A DNA stretch of 64,000 bases from UBA4656 sp002405525 (GTDB taxonomy: Bacteria > Pseudomonadota > Gammaproteobacteria > Xanthomonadales > Ahniellaceae): the NCBI GenBank assembly GCA_036723735.1, contig DAIMGT010000007.1, positions 30,902 to 94,901 of the forward strand, written 5' to 3'. Each line of letters begins with the position of its first letter. Position 1 is the stretch's first letter. Of the stretch, positions 27,321 to 35,695 are shown one piece after another. The position numbers were made by a program, and so were the translations under genes. The notes under the pieces were generated by a model, which was not told where the DNA came from, did not search any database, and was given only the letters and a program-made list of their open reading frames with translations.

Positions 27321-29234
27321 ATGATCCAAGTGACGCTCCCCGACGGCAGCCGCCGCGAGTATCCCGGCCCGATCGACGTGGCCGGCGTGGCCGCGTCGAT
27401 CGGCCCCGGCCTCGCCAAGGCCGCGCTGGCCGGCAAGGTCGACGGCCGCCTCGTCGACCTGTCTTTCCGCATCGATCGCGATGCGGCGCTGGAAGTCGTG
27501 ACCGACAAGCACGCCGACGCGCTGGACGTGATCCGCCACTCCACCGCGCACCTGCTGGCGCAGGCGACGCAGCGGCTGTTCCCCGACACCCAGGTCACGA
27601 TCGGGCCGGTGATCGAAAGCGGCTTCTACTACGACTTCGCGCGCGCCACGCCTTTCAGCACCGAGGACCTGGCGAAGATCGAGGCCGAGATGGCGAAGAT
27701 TGTCGGCGAGGCCCTGCCGGTCCGGCGCTCGGTAATGGGCAAGGACGAAGCGATCGCTTTCTTCAGGTCCAGGGGCGAGCACTTCAAGGCCGAGATCATC
27801 GACGACATCATCCCGCCCGGCGACGAGATCTCGCTCTACGGCCAGGGCGAGTGGGTCGACCTCTGCCGCGGCCCGCACGTGCCGAACACGAACAAGCTCG
27901 GTGCCTTCAAGCTGATGCGGGTCTCCGGCGCCTATTGGCGCGGCGACCAGAAGAACCAGCAGTTGCAGCGCGTCTACGGCACGGCCTGGCGCAACGACAA
28001 GGAGCTCAAGACCTACCTGACCCAGCTCGAGGAGTCCGAAAAGCGCGACCATCGCCGGCTCGGCCGGCAACTCGGGCTGTTCCACATGCAGGAAGAGGGG
28101 CCGGGGCTGGTGTTCTGGCATCCACGCGGCTGGGCGGTCTGGCAGGTCGTCGAGCAGTACATGCGCGGGGTGTACCGGGCCAACGGCTACCGGGAGGTGC
28201 GCTGCCCGCAGATCCTCGACAAGTCGCTGTGGGAGAAGACCGGCCACTGGGAGAACTACCGCGACAACATGTTCACCACCGCGTCGGAGAACCGCGACTA
28301 TGCGCTCAAGCCGATGAACTGCCCGGGCCACGTGCAGATCTACAACCACGGCCTGCACAGCTACCGCGACCTGCCGATCCGCTACGGCGAGTTCGGCGCC
28401 TGCCATCGCAACGAACCCTCCGGTGCACTGCACGGCCTGTTGCGCGTGCGCGGCTTCACCCAGGACGACGGCCACATCTTCTGCACCGACGCGCAGATCG
28501 AGGCCGAGGTGGTCGCCTTCCACGGGCAGGCGATGGGCGTGTACAGGGACTTCGGCTTCACCGAGGTCGCAGTCAAACTGGCCCTGCGTCCGGACAAGCG
28601 GATCGGTGACGACGCGATGTGGGAACAGGCGGAACGTGCGCTGCGCTCGGCGCTCCGGGCTTGCGGGGTCGAGTGGGAGGAGCTGCCGGGCGAGGGCGCT
28701 TTCTACGGGCCCAAGATCGAGTACCACCTGCGCGACTCGATCGGCCGCGCCTGGCAGGTCGGCACCATGCAGGTCGATTTCTTCATGCCGGGCCGGCTGG
28801 GCGCCGAGTACGTGACAGAGGATTCGGGCCGCCGGACCCCGGTGATGCTGCACCGGGCGATCGTGGGCTCGCTGGAGCGCTTCATCGGGATGCTGATCGA
28901 GCATCACGCCGGGGCGATGCCGGCCTGGCTGGCCCCGGTGCAGGCCGTGGTCATGAACATCACTGACGCCCAGGCCGATTATGTCGCGCGGGTGGCAAAA
29001 GACCTTGCGAATCAAGGGGTCCGGGTCGAGCCCGATTTGCGCAACGAGAAGATCGGCTATAAGATCCGCGAACATACGTTGCAGAAGGTGCCGTTCCTGC
29101 TGGTCGCGGGCGACCGCGAGAGAGAGCAGGGGACGGTCGCCGTGCGTACGCGGGCCGGGGAGGACCTGGGGACCATGGACCTCGCCGGCTTTGCGGCATG
29201 TTTGCGTTCCGGATCGAATGCGGCCGCGGGCTGA
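27321..29234 (+). CDS. thrS: Threonine--tRNA ligase
   Basis: 637 aa class II synthetase charging tRNA-Thr in the cytosol. Domains in order: TGS (1-62, VTLPDGSRREYPGPIDV), the N2 editing domain that removes mis-charged Ser (HSTAHLLAQATQRLFPD), the catalytic core with class II motif 1, the zinc-ligand stretch MNCPGHVQIYNHG and motif 2 FGACHRNEPSGALHGLLRVRGFTQDDGHIFC, and the C-terminal anticodon-binding domain (VAKDLANQGVRVEPDLRNEKIGYKIREHTLQKVPF). Length and start fit the family. Heads the thrS-infC-rpmI-rplT-pheST-ihfA cluster. Confidence 0.97.
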   Translation: MIQVTLPDGSRREYPGPIDVAGVAASIGPGLAKAALAGKVDGRLVDLSFRIDRDAALEVVTDKHADALDVIRHSTAHLLAQATQRLFPDTQVTIGPVIESGFYYDFARATPFSTEDLAKIEAEMAKIVGEALPVRRSVMGKDEAIAFFRSRGEHFKAEIIDDIIPPGDEISLYGQGEWVDLCRGPHVPNTNKLGAFKLMRVSGAYWRGDQKNQQLQRVYGTAWRNDKELKTYLTQLEESEKRDHRRLGRQLGLFHMQEEGPGLVFWHPRGWAVWQVVEQYMRGVYRANGYREVRCPQILDKSLWEKTGHWENYRDNMFTTASENRDYALKPMNCPGHVQIYNHGLHSYRDLPIRYGEFGACHRNEPSGALHGLLRVRGFTQDDGHIFCTDAQIEAEVVAFHGQAMGVYRDFGFTEVAVKLALRPDKRIGDDAMWEQAERALRSALRACGVEWEELPGEGAFYGPKIEYHLRDSIGRAWQVGTMQVDFFMPGRLGAEYVTEDSGRRTPVMLHRAIVGSLERFIGMLIEHHAGAMPAWLAPVQAVVMNITDAQADYVARVAKDLANQGVRVEPDLRNEKIGYKIREHTLQKVPFLLVAGDREREQGTVAVRTRAGEDLGTMDLAGFAACLRSGSNAAAG

Positions 29235-29279
29235 GATGTCCGTGATCGCCCCGCGTCAACCACCCAGAGGACCCGACAC

Positions 29280-29801
29280 ATCGCCACCGACAACAAGCTG
29301 ACCCGGAAGAACCAGGAGATCCGGGTACCCCGAGTCCGCGTCATCGGAGCCGACGGCCAGCAGGTCGGCGTACTCACCCGCGACGAGGCGCTGCGCATGG
29401 CGGAAGAGCTGGGACTCGACCTCGTCGAGATCCAGCCGAACGCAGACCCGCCCGTGTGCCGTGTCATGGACTTCGGCAAGTACCGCTTCGAGCTGCAGAA
29501 GAAGGCCAGCGCGGCGAAGAAGAAGACCAAGCAGCAGGAGATCAAGGAGCTGAAGTTTCGTCCGGTGACGGACGATGGCGACTACGCGATCAAGCTGCGC
29601 AACCTCAAGCGGTTCATCGCCGAGGGCGACAAGGTCAAGATCACCATCCGGTTCAAGGGGCGCGAGATGGCGCACACCGAACTCGGGCTGCAGATGGCGC
29701 AGCGGATCGAGGCCGACATAAAGGACGAGGTGACCATCGAGCAGATGCCGAGGATGGAGGGTCGGCAGTTGTTCATGATGGTCGCCCCGAAAAAGAGATA
29801 A
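29280..29801 (+). CDS. infC: Translation initiation factor IF-3 (ATC start)
   Basis: 173 aa if started at the ATC at 29280: (M)ATDNKLTRKNQEIRVPRVRVIG, the normal IF3 N-terminus, then the lysine-rich linker (ELQKKASAAKKKTKQQEIKELKFRP) and the C-terminal ribosome-binding domain. No ATG, GTG or TTG exists in frame between the preceding in-frame stop at 29232 and the first ATG at 29397, which would delete the N-domain. AGAGG lies 9 bases before the ATC. Rare AUU/AUC/AUA starts are the known autoregulatory trait of infC: IF3 represses its own non-AUG initiation. Confidence 0.93.
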   Translation: MATDNKLTRKNQEIRVPRVRVIGADGQQVGVLTRDEALRMAEELGLDLVEIQPNADPPVCRVMDFGKYRFELQKKASAAKKKTKQQEIKELKFRPVTDDGDYAIKLRNLKRFIAEGDKVKITIRFKGREMAHTELGLQMAQRIEADIKDEVTIEQMPRMEGRQLFMMVAPKKR

Positions 29802-30119
29802 ACGTTGCGCGCGCAGCGCGGAACACGTTGTGGTTCCCTCTCTCCTTGCGGAAGAGGCCGAGCCGGGGTTCGTCGGGCTGCCTTGAAGGGTGGCACGACC
29901 CGGCGAGGGTCGCGGCAGGACGCCGCGGCGGTCGTGCGATCCGGGGACGGCTGCTTGCGCAGCCTTCCAACGTCGGATCGATGCGGTGCGGGATGCGTCG
30001 GATGTGCGATGGAACCCGCGGGCGAAAGCCCGCCACCAAGCCGGTACGAGCAGGAACGGAAAGCGCGGGGTCGCCCGCCGCTCGCGCCAGTCACCAAAAC
30101 CCAAACGGAAGCCAGTCAC
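29802..30119. other. Intergenic region infC-rpmI (318 bp)
   Basis: No credible small gene. The stretch is GC-rich with several short inverted repeats, e.g. GCGGGCGAAAGCCCGC near 30018. It may carry regulatory structure for the L35/L20 genes, since L20 represses its operon in other bacteria, but no specific L20-site mimic was recognised. Confidence 0.4.
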
Positions 30120-30317
30120 ATGCCCAAGATCAAGACCAACCGGGCCGCCGCAAAACGGTTCCGAAAGACCGCGTCCGGAAAGTTCAAGGCCGGTCACGCG
30201 TTCAAGAGCCACATCCTCACCAAGAAGTCGACCAAGCGGAAGCGCGGCCTGCGCAGCACGAATTACGTGCGCGCCGAGGACGCCGGCCGCGTGGCCCGCA
30301 TGCTGCCGTACGCGTAA
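30120..30317 (+). CDS. rpmI: 50S ribosomal protein L35
   Basis: 65 aa, very basic: MPKIKTNRAAAKRFRKTASG opens exactly like L35, followed by KAGHAFKSHILTKKSTKRKRGLR. It binds the large subunit. The longer upstream in-frame extension is noncoding. It ends 12 bases before rplT, with AAGGAGG in the gap serving rplT. Confidence 0.96.
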   Translation: MPKIKTNRAAAKRFRKTASGKFKAGHAFKSHILTKKSTKRKRGLRSTNYVRAEDAGRVARMLPYA

Positions 30318-30329
30318 GGAGGACGGACC

Positions 30330-30689
30330 ATGGCACGAGTCAAGCGTGGTGTCGTCGCCCGTCGCCGGCACAAGAAGATCATCAGCAAGGCCAAGGGCTA
30401 CTACAATGCCCGGCGCAAGGTGTTCCGCGTCGCCAAGCAGGCGGTCACCAAGGCCGCGCAGTACGCCTACATCGGACGCAAGCAGAAGAAGCGCCAGTAT
30501 CGCGCGCTATGGATCGTGCGCATCAACGCGGCGGCCCGGCAGTTCGGCCTTTCCTACAGCCGCCTGATCGCCGGCCTGAAGAAGGCCGACATTGCGATGG
30601 ATCGCAAGGTGCTTGCCGATCTCGCCGTGCACGACCTCGCCGCCTTCGGCAAGGTCGCCGAGAAGGCCAAGGCGAGCCTGGCCGCGTAA
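30330..30689 (+). CDS. rplT: 50S ribosomal protein L20
   Basis: 119 aa; MARVKRGVVARRRHKKIISKAKGYYNARRKVFRVAKQAV is the diagnostic L20 N-terminus, and the C-terminal half (IAGLKKADIAMDRKVLADLAVHD) is the RNA-binding domain. L20 is needed for early 50S assembly and represses its own operon in E. coli and Bacillus. Ribosome site GGAGG stands 7 bases before the ATG. Confidence 0.97.
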   Translation: MARVKRGVVARRRHKKIISKAKGYYNARRKVFRVAKQAVTKAAQYAYIGRKQKKRQYRALWIVRINAAARQFGLSYSRLIAGLKKADIAMDRKVLADLAVHDLAAFGKVAEKAKASLAA

Positions 30690-30732
30690 GACCTTGGCCC
30701 GGCCTTGCCCGGGCCATCCGAGTCTCGACGTG

Positions 30733-30768
30733 GGGAAAGGGCTTGCGCCCTTTCCCTTCGTCGTTTTG
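30733..30768 (+). terminator. Hairpin between rplT and pheS, possible attenuator
   Basis: Perfect 10-bp stem GGGAAAGGGC (30733-30742) with GCCCTTTCCC (30747-30756), loop TTGC, followed after TTCGTCG by TTTT. It stands where E. coli pheST has its attenuator, but no Phe-rich leader peptide is found between rplT and the stem. Confidence 0.5.
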
Positions 30769-30777
30769 GGGACCCGC

Positions 30778-31764
30778 ATGGATTCCATCGTCCGCGAATA
30801 CGAACCGAAGATTCTCGGCGCCGCCGACCTCGACGCGCTCGAGGCGCTGCGCGTGGCGCTGCTGGGCAAGAGCGGTGTCATCACCGAGCAGTTGAAGGCG
30901 CTGGGCAAGTTGGCGCCCGACGAGCGCAAGGCGCGTGGCGAGCAGGTCAACGCCGCCAAGGCGAACCTGCAGGACGCCATCGCGACCCGCCGCGCGACGC
31001 TGGAGGCTGCGGAGCTGGAAGCGCGCCTGGCATCCGAGCGCATCGACATCACGATGCCGGGCCGGCTCGTCGATCACGGCGTCGCCCACCCAGTGTCGCG
31101 CACCATCGACCGGATGATTTCGATCTTCTCGCGCATGGGCTACGAGGTCTCTGACGGCCCCGAGATCGAGGACGACGAGCACAACTTCGAAGCGCTGAAC
31201 TTCCCGCCGCACCATCCGGCGCGTGCCATGCATGACACCTTCTACTTCCCGGACGGCCGCCTTCTCCGCACGCACACTTCACCGGTGCAGGTGCGCTTCA
31301 TGCGCAATCGCAGGCCGCCGCTGCGCATGCTCGCCATTGGCAAGGTCTACCGGAGCGACAGCGACCAGACGCACTCGCCGATGTTCCACCAGATGGAAGG
31401 ATTGGTGGTCGACGAGAGCGCCAGCTTCGCCGATCTCAAGGGCACCTTGGCGCAGTTCGTGCGCGCCTTCTTCGAGCGCGACTTCGAGATGCAGTTCCGT
31501 CCGTCGTACTTTCCGTTCACCGAGCCGTCCTGCGAGGTGGACATCCGCTGGGAGCGGCCCGACGGGTCCAGCGCATGGCTGGAGGTGCTCGGCGGGGGCA
31601 TGGTGCACCCCAACGTCTTGCGCGCCTGCGGCGTCGATGCGGAGCGATACACCGGCTATGCCTTCGGGCTTGGCATTGAGCGCTTCGCGATGCTGCGCTA
31701 CGGCGTGTCCGATCTGCGCGCGTTCTACGACAACGACCTGCGTTTCCTGCGCCAGTTCGCCTGA
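30778..31764 (+). CDS. pheS: Phenylalanine--tRNA ligase alpha subunit
   Basis: 328 aa catalytic subunit of the (alpha-beta)2 class II enzyme. N-terminal coiled coil for tRNA binding about 1-85, then the class II core with HPVSRTIDRMISIFSRMGYEVSDGPEIEDD (motif 1 area), motif 2 region (LLRTHTSPVQVRFM, FHQMEGLVVDE) and motif 3 near the end (GYAFGLGIERFAMLRYG). GGGMVHPNVL also matches. ATG 30778 gives the family length; the in-frame extension through the hairpin was rejected. Confidence 0.96.
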   Translation: MDSIVREYEPKILGAADLDALEALRVALLGKSGVITEQLKALGKLAPDERKARGEQVNAAKANLQDAIATRRATLEAAELEARLASERIDITMPGRLVDHGVAHPVSRTIDRMISIFSRMGYEVSDGPEIEDDEHNFEALNFPPHHPARAMHDTFYFPDGRLLRTHTSPVQVRFMRNRRPPLRMLAIGKVYRSDSDQTHSPMFHQMEGLVVDESASFADLKGTLAQFVRAFFERDFEMQFRPSYFPFTEPSCEVDIRWERPDGSSAWLEVLGGGMVHPNVLRACGVDAERYTGYAFGLGIERFAMLRYGVSDLRAFYDNDLRFLRQFA

Positions 31765-31786
31765 AGGGCAGGGCCGAGGGTTTTTC

Positions 31787-31820
31787 GTAGGGTGCAATAA
31801 GCGCAGCGAATTGCACCGTT
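31787..31820. repeat. Interspersed repeat A, copy 1 (GGTGCAAT...ATTGCACC)
   Basis: A hairpin-forming element in the pheS-pheT gap, sharing GTAGGGTGCAAT and AGCGCAGCGAATTGCACC with the copy at 63762-63836, differing at one base. The outer arms GGTGCAA/TTGCACC are self-complementary. Confidence 0.6.
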
Positions 31821-31914
31821 CGAGCAAGGGCCCGGGGCCCAGGGCACAGGGCCCAGCCTTGGTGGGCCCGGCGACGGCGCGGTTCTCGCGCCACCGGATG
31901 ATGAGCGGCTTGCG

Positions 31915-34296
31915 ATGAAGTTCTCCGAAAACTGGTTGCGTTCCCTGGTCCGCGTCGATGCCGATCGCACGACCCTGTGCCGTCGGCTGACCATGGCCGG
32001 GCTCGAGGTCGAAGGCGTCGACGTGCTGGGCGAGGGACTCGACGGCGTGGTGATCGCCGAGGTCGTGTCCGCCGAGCGCCACCCGCAGGCCGACAAGCTG
32101 CAGGTGTGCCGCGTGTCGACCGGGGATGGCGAGCCGCTGCAGATCGTGTGCGGTGCGCGGAACGCGCGCGTCGGTCTGAAGGCGCCGCTCGCCACGATCG
32201 GTGCCCGCCTGCCCGACGGGCTGGCGATCCAGCGCGCGGTACTGCGCGGTGTGGAATCGAATGGCATGCTCTGTTCGGCCAAGGAACTCGCGCTCGACGC
32301 CGACGGCGACGGTCTGCTTGAACTGCCCGCGGATGCGCCGCTCGGTGCGCCGCTGGCGAAGTGGCTGGACCTGCCCGACGCCGCGATCGAAATCAAACTG
32401 ACCCCCAATCGCCCCGACTGCCTCGGCATGGCCGGCTTGGCCGCCGAGGTCGCGACCTTGTTCGATACGCCGCGCTTGGCGCAGGACGTAGGGCCGGTCA
32501 GCGTCACCTCGCAGGCGGTGCGCGCGGTTCGCAGCGATTCGCCGGCCGACTGTCCGCGCTACCTCGGCCGGGTGGTCGAGGGGATCGACCCCGCGGCCCG
32601 GACGCCGACGTGGATGATCGAGCGCCTGCGCCGGGCCGGGCTGCGTCCGGTCGGCGCGGTGGTGGACTGCACCAACTATGTGATGCTCGAACTGGGTCAG
32701 CCCATGCACGCGTTCGACCATGACCGCCTGCGCGGCGCCGTGGTGGTGCGGCGGGCGGCGCCCGGTGAGATCGCCAGACTGCTCGACGAGCGCGAGGTCG
32801 TGCTCGATCCGGGCTTCCTGGTGGTGGCCGATGACGGCGGGCCGGTCGCGATTGCCGGCGTGATGGGCGGCTGGGCATCGCGGGTGACCGACGCGACCCG
32901 GAACGTGTTCCTCGAGAGCGCGCACTTCGCGCCGGCGGCGATCATCGGCCGGGCGCGCCGGCTTGGGCTGCATACCGACGCTTCGCACCGCTTCGAGCGG
33001 GGCGTCGACCCGGAACTGCCCCGACGCGCGATCGAGCGGCTGACCGCGCTGCTGGCGTCGATCGCCGGCGGCCGGCCAGGGCCGGTGCTGGCGGCCGAGC
33101 ACCCGCAGGCGCTGCCGCCGACCCCGACCATCCGGCTGCGGGCCGCGCGGCTGGCGCGCGTACTCGGCATGGACATCCCCGCCCAGCGCGTGGCGGACAT
33201 CCTCGCCGGGCTCGGAATGCAGGTGGTTGCCGATTCGGCGGGCTGGGCCGTGCGGCCGCCGAGCGCCCGCTTCGATGTCGCGATCGAGGAGGACCTGATC
33301 GAGGAGGTCGTTCGCGTGCACGGCTACGATCGGGTCCCGGTGCGGGTGCCCTCGGGAGCGCTGCAGGTGGCCACCGACTCCGAAACGCGGGTGGCGCCGG
33401 CCGTCCTGCGCCAGTTGCTCGTCGCACGCGGCTATGCCGAGTGCATCAACTTCGCCTTCGTGCCCTCCGGGCTGCTTGCCGACTGGGGGCTCGGCGCTGC
33501 GGCGGTGCCGCTGGCCAACCCTCTGTCGGCCGACCTGGCGGTGATGCGGACCGCGATCCTGCCCGGACTGGTCGAAGCCGCGCGGCGCAACCTGGCGCGC
33601 CAGCAGACGCGGCTGCGACTGTTCGAGTTCGGCCGCGTGTTCGAGGCCGCAAGCCCCGGCGCAGCGCCAGCGGAACGCGACCGGCTCGCCGGGATGGTGC
33701 TGGGACGTGCCGCCGCCGAGCACTGGGATGCGGGCAAGCGGTCGGCGGACTTCTTTGACCTCAAGGGCGACGTCGAACAGTTGCTGGCGCTTGCGGCCGC
33801 CGCGGACGCCCGGTTCGGAGCGGGGGGGGCGGCTTGGCTGCACCCCGCACGCTCCGCAACTTTGTTCCGCGGCGAGGTCGTGGTCGGCTGGCTGGGTGTT
33901 CTGCATCCGCGCTTGCAGGCAGCCCTCGATCTGCGCCACGACCCGCTGGTGTTCGAGTTCGACCTGGAGCCGCTCGCTCACCGCAGCGTGCCGCGTGCGG
34001 GCGATCTCTCCCGGTTTCCTTCGGTGCGCCGCGACATCGCGGTGGTGGTGCCGCGGAGCGTGGCCTGGTCGGCGGTCGAGGGCTGCGTGCGGACAGCGGC
34101 AGGCCCCGGCCTGCGCGCGCTGCACCTGTTCGATGAATACACGGGCACCGGTCTCAGGCCCGACGCACGAAGTCTCGCTATTGGCTTGATTTTGCAGGAT
34201 GATTCCCGCACCCTAACGGACGCCGTCGCAGACGCGGCGGTGGGGGCGGTGGTCGATGCGCTGGGCCGCGATTTCGGGGCCGTGCTCCGCAGTTGA
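31915..34296 (+). CDS. pheT: Phenylalanine--tRNA ligase beta subunit
   Basis: 793 aa. N-terminal OB-fold tRNA-binding domain (about 40-150, VVSAERHPQADKLQVCRV), B3/B4 editing region (about 210-400), B5 domain (about 400-475), pseudo-catalytic core (GYAECINFAFVPS, NPLSADLAVMRTAILPGL) and the C-terminal ferredoxin-fold anticodon-binding domain (FPSVRRDIAVVV). It edits Tyr-tRNA-Phe and recognises tRNA-Phe. It lies 150 bases after pheS, a gap enlarged by repeat A and GGGCCC-rich sequence. Confidence 0.97.
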   Translation: MKFSENWLRSLVRVDADRTTLCRRLTMAGLEVEGVDVLGEGLDGVVIAEVVSAERHPQADKLQVCRVSTGDGEPLQIVCGARNARVGLKAPLATIGARLPDGLAIQRAVLRGVESNGMLCSAKELALDADGDGLLELPADAPLGAPLAKWLDLPDAAIEIKLTPNRPDCLGMAGLAAEVATLFDTPRLAQDVGPVSVTSQAVRAVRSDSPADCPRYLGRVVEGIDPAARTPTWMIERLRRAGLRPVGAVVDCTNYVMLELGQPMHAFDHDRLRGAVVVRRAAPGEIARLLDEREVVLDPGFLVVADDGGPVAIAGVMGGWASRVTDATRNVFLESAHFAPAAIIGRARRLGLHTDASHRFERGVDPELPRRAIERLTALLASIAGGRPGPVLAAEHPQALPPTPTIRLRAARLARVLGMDIPAQRVADILAGLGMQVVADSAGWAVRPPSARFDVAIEEDLIEEVVRVHGYDRVPVRVPSGALQVATDSETRVAPAVLRQLLVARGYAECINFAFVPSGLLADWGLGAAAVPLANPLSADLAVMRTAILPGLVEAARRNLARQQTRLRLFEFGRVFEAASPGAAPAERDRLAGMVLGRAAAEHWDAGKRSADFFDLKGDVEQLLALAAAADARFGAGGAAWLHPARSATLFRGEVVVGWLGVLHPRLQAALDLRHDPLVFEFDLEPLAHRSVPRAGDLSRFPSVRRDIAVVVPRSVAWSAVEGCVRTAAGPGLRALHLFDEYTGTGLRPDARSLAIGLILQDDSRTLTDAVADAAVGAVVDALGRDFGAVLRS

Positions 34297-34350
34297 GGGG
34301 CGTCGATCGTCGCGACTTCGAGTGGCGGAACGGCAGCAATGGGGGGATCG

Positions 34351-34674
34351 ATGGCGCTCACCAAGGCCGAAATGGCCGAACGGCTGTTCGAGAACGTCGG
34401 CCTCAACAAGCGCGAAGCGAAGGAATTTGTCGACGCCTTCTTCGAGGTGGTCCGCGAGTCGCTCGAACGAGGCGAGCAGGTGAAACTGTCGGGCTTCGGC
34501 AATTTCGATCTGCGGCAGAAGAGCCAGCGACCGGGGCGCAACCCGAAGACGGGCGAGGAGATTCCGATCTCCGCCCGTCGCGTGGTGACGTTCCGTCCGG
34601 GGCAGAAACTGAAGGTGCGGGTCGAGGCGTACGCCGGACCCGCGTCCGGCGGTCCTGCAGCCGCCCGCGGCTGA
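34351..34674 (+). CDS. ihfA: Integration host factor subunit alpha
   Basis: 107 aa DNA-bending protein of the HU/IHF family: MALTKAEMAERLFENVGLNKREAKEFVDAFFE, then GFGNFDLRQKSQRPGRNPKTGEEIPISARRVVTFRPGQKLK with the RNPKTGE beta-arm whose Pro intercalates DNA. It pairs with IhfB. ATG 34351 is preferred to the ATG at 34339 because GGGGGGA stands just upstream. Position after pheT is the conserved gammaproteobacterial order. Phage and satellite integrases often need IHF. Confidence 0.95.
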   Translation: MALTKAEMAERLFENVGLNKREAKEFVDAFFEVVRESLERGEQVKLSGFGNFDLRQKSQRPGRNPKTGEEIPISARRVVTFRPGQKLKVRVEAYAGPASGGPAAARG

Positions 34675-34727
34675 GCGGCGGTTCCATTTCCACCACCACC
34701 ACCAGCTTCCGGCACCGTTAGGGGCGC

Positions 34728-35084
34728 ATGCTCGACCAAGGCGACAACAGCGAACTGCCGGCGATTCCGGCCAAGCGCTATTTCACCATCGGCGAAGTCA
34801 GCGAGCTGTGCGCCGTCAAGCCGCACGTATTGCGCTATTGGGAGCAGGAGTTTCCCAATCTCAAGCCGGTCAAGCGCCGCGGCAACCGGCGCTACTACCA
34901 GCGCCACGACGTGCTGATGATCCGGCAGATCCGCAGCCTGCTCTACGACCAGGGTTTCACCATCGGTGGCGCCCGCCAGCGACTGGATGGCGAGCAGGGG
35001 CGGATGGAGGCCAGCATTTCCGGCCAGATCGTGCGCCAGGTCCGGCTCGAGCTGGAGGAGGTCCTGCTGATCCTGCGCCGCTGA
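34728..35084 (+). CDS. MerR-family transcriptional regulator
   Basis: 118 aa: a winged-helix N-terminal domain (YFTIGEVSELCAVKPHVLRYWEQEFPNLKPVKRRGNRRYYQRHDVLMI), then a second helix pair and a short coiled coil. There are no Cys clusters for metal sensing. This short MerR type between ihfA and tRNA-Pro is conserved in gammaproteobacteria; its target is not established. Confidence 0.9.
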   Translation: MLDQGDNSELPAIPAKRYFTIGEVSELCAVKPHVLRYWEQEFPNLKPVKRRGNRRYYQRHDVLMIRQIRSLLYDQGFTIGGARQRLDGEQGRMEASISGQIVRQVRLELEEVLLILRR

Positions 35085-35129
35085 GCCGGCGGCGCGTGGT
35101 TCCGCTACAATGCAGGCTCTTCGCGGTGT

Positions 35130-35206
35130 CGGGGCGTAGCGCAGCCTGGTAGCGCACTACAATGGGGTTGTAGGGGTCGAGAGTTCGAATCTCTCCGCCC
35201 CGACCA
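35130..35206 (+). tRNA. tRNA-Pro(GGG)
   Basis: Acceptor CGGGGCG pairs with CGCCCCG, discriminator A and encoded CCA; anticodon stem CTACA/TGTAG with loop ATGGGGT giving GGG; T arm GAGAGTTCGAATCTCTC. It follows the MerR gene by 45 bases. Confidence 0.95.
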
Positions 35207-35695
35207 ATTCGCGAAGAAAGACAAACCAATCCACCGCCGCAGCGACCGAAGTCCCAACCTCCATCTCGCGGCGCGCGCAGCGCGCGTCGAAGCGCTCCCG
35301 CACATGGCGCGGCCCCGGCTGCTGTCGGCGCCCACCACTCGGCGGTTCCTCCGCGGGCCTCGCTCTTGCGGGATGTTCGGCCGGTCCGTCGGCCCGCCCA
35401 TCGACACGCCCGCTTACCCCCGCAGCGGCCGCAGCCCCAACCTCCACTCCGCTGCGCGCAGTTCGGTCGAAGCGATCCCGCGCATGTCGCGGCTCCGGCG
35501 ATTCCTGCCGCCCTCCGCCCCGCGATGATTCCTCGGTCCCGAGCCACGCCGCGACTTCCGTCTGTCCAGCGGATCGCGAGCTGCCCGTTGTGGGAGCCGC
35601 TTCAGTGGCGACAGACCTGCCGTCGCCGGCGGCGCCGAAGCGGCGCCCAACCCGTTCGCACCACGCGGCGCCCTGCCGCGGCGTACACTGGAACC
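35207..35695. other. Intergenic region after tRNA-Pro with tandem repeat (489 bp)
   Basis: No real gene visible. It contains two copies of an approximately 88-base imperfect repeat (35234-35321 and 35417-35508), each with the blocks CCAACCTCCA, GTCGAAGCG, TCCCGC-CATG and GCTSCGGC, spaced 183 bases apart. Confidence 0.5.
35234..35508. repeat. Tandem imperfect repeat pair, 183-bp spacing
   Basis: Copy 1 begins CCGCCGCAGCGACCG at 35234, copy 2 CCCCCGCAGCGGCCGC at 35417. Both continue with CCCAACCTCCA, a GCGCGCAG-type stretch, GTCGAAGCG and CCCGC-CATG. The unit is noncoding. Confidence 0.55.

Noticed and set aside
31279..34125. 948-codon minus-strand frame under pheST
   Set aside because: Antisense to pheS and pheT, low-complexity residues.
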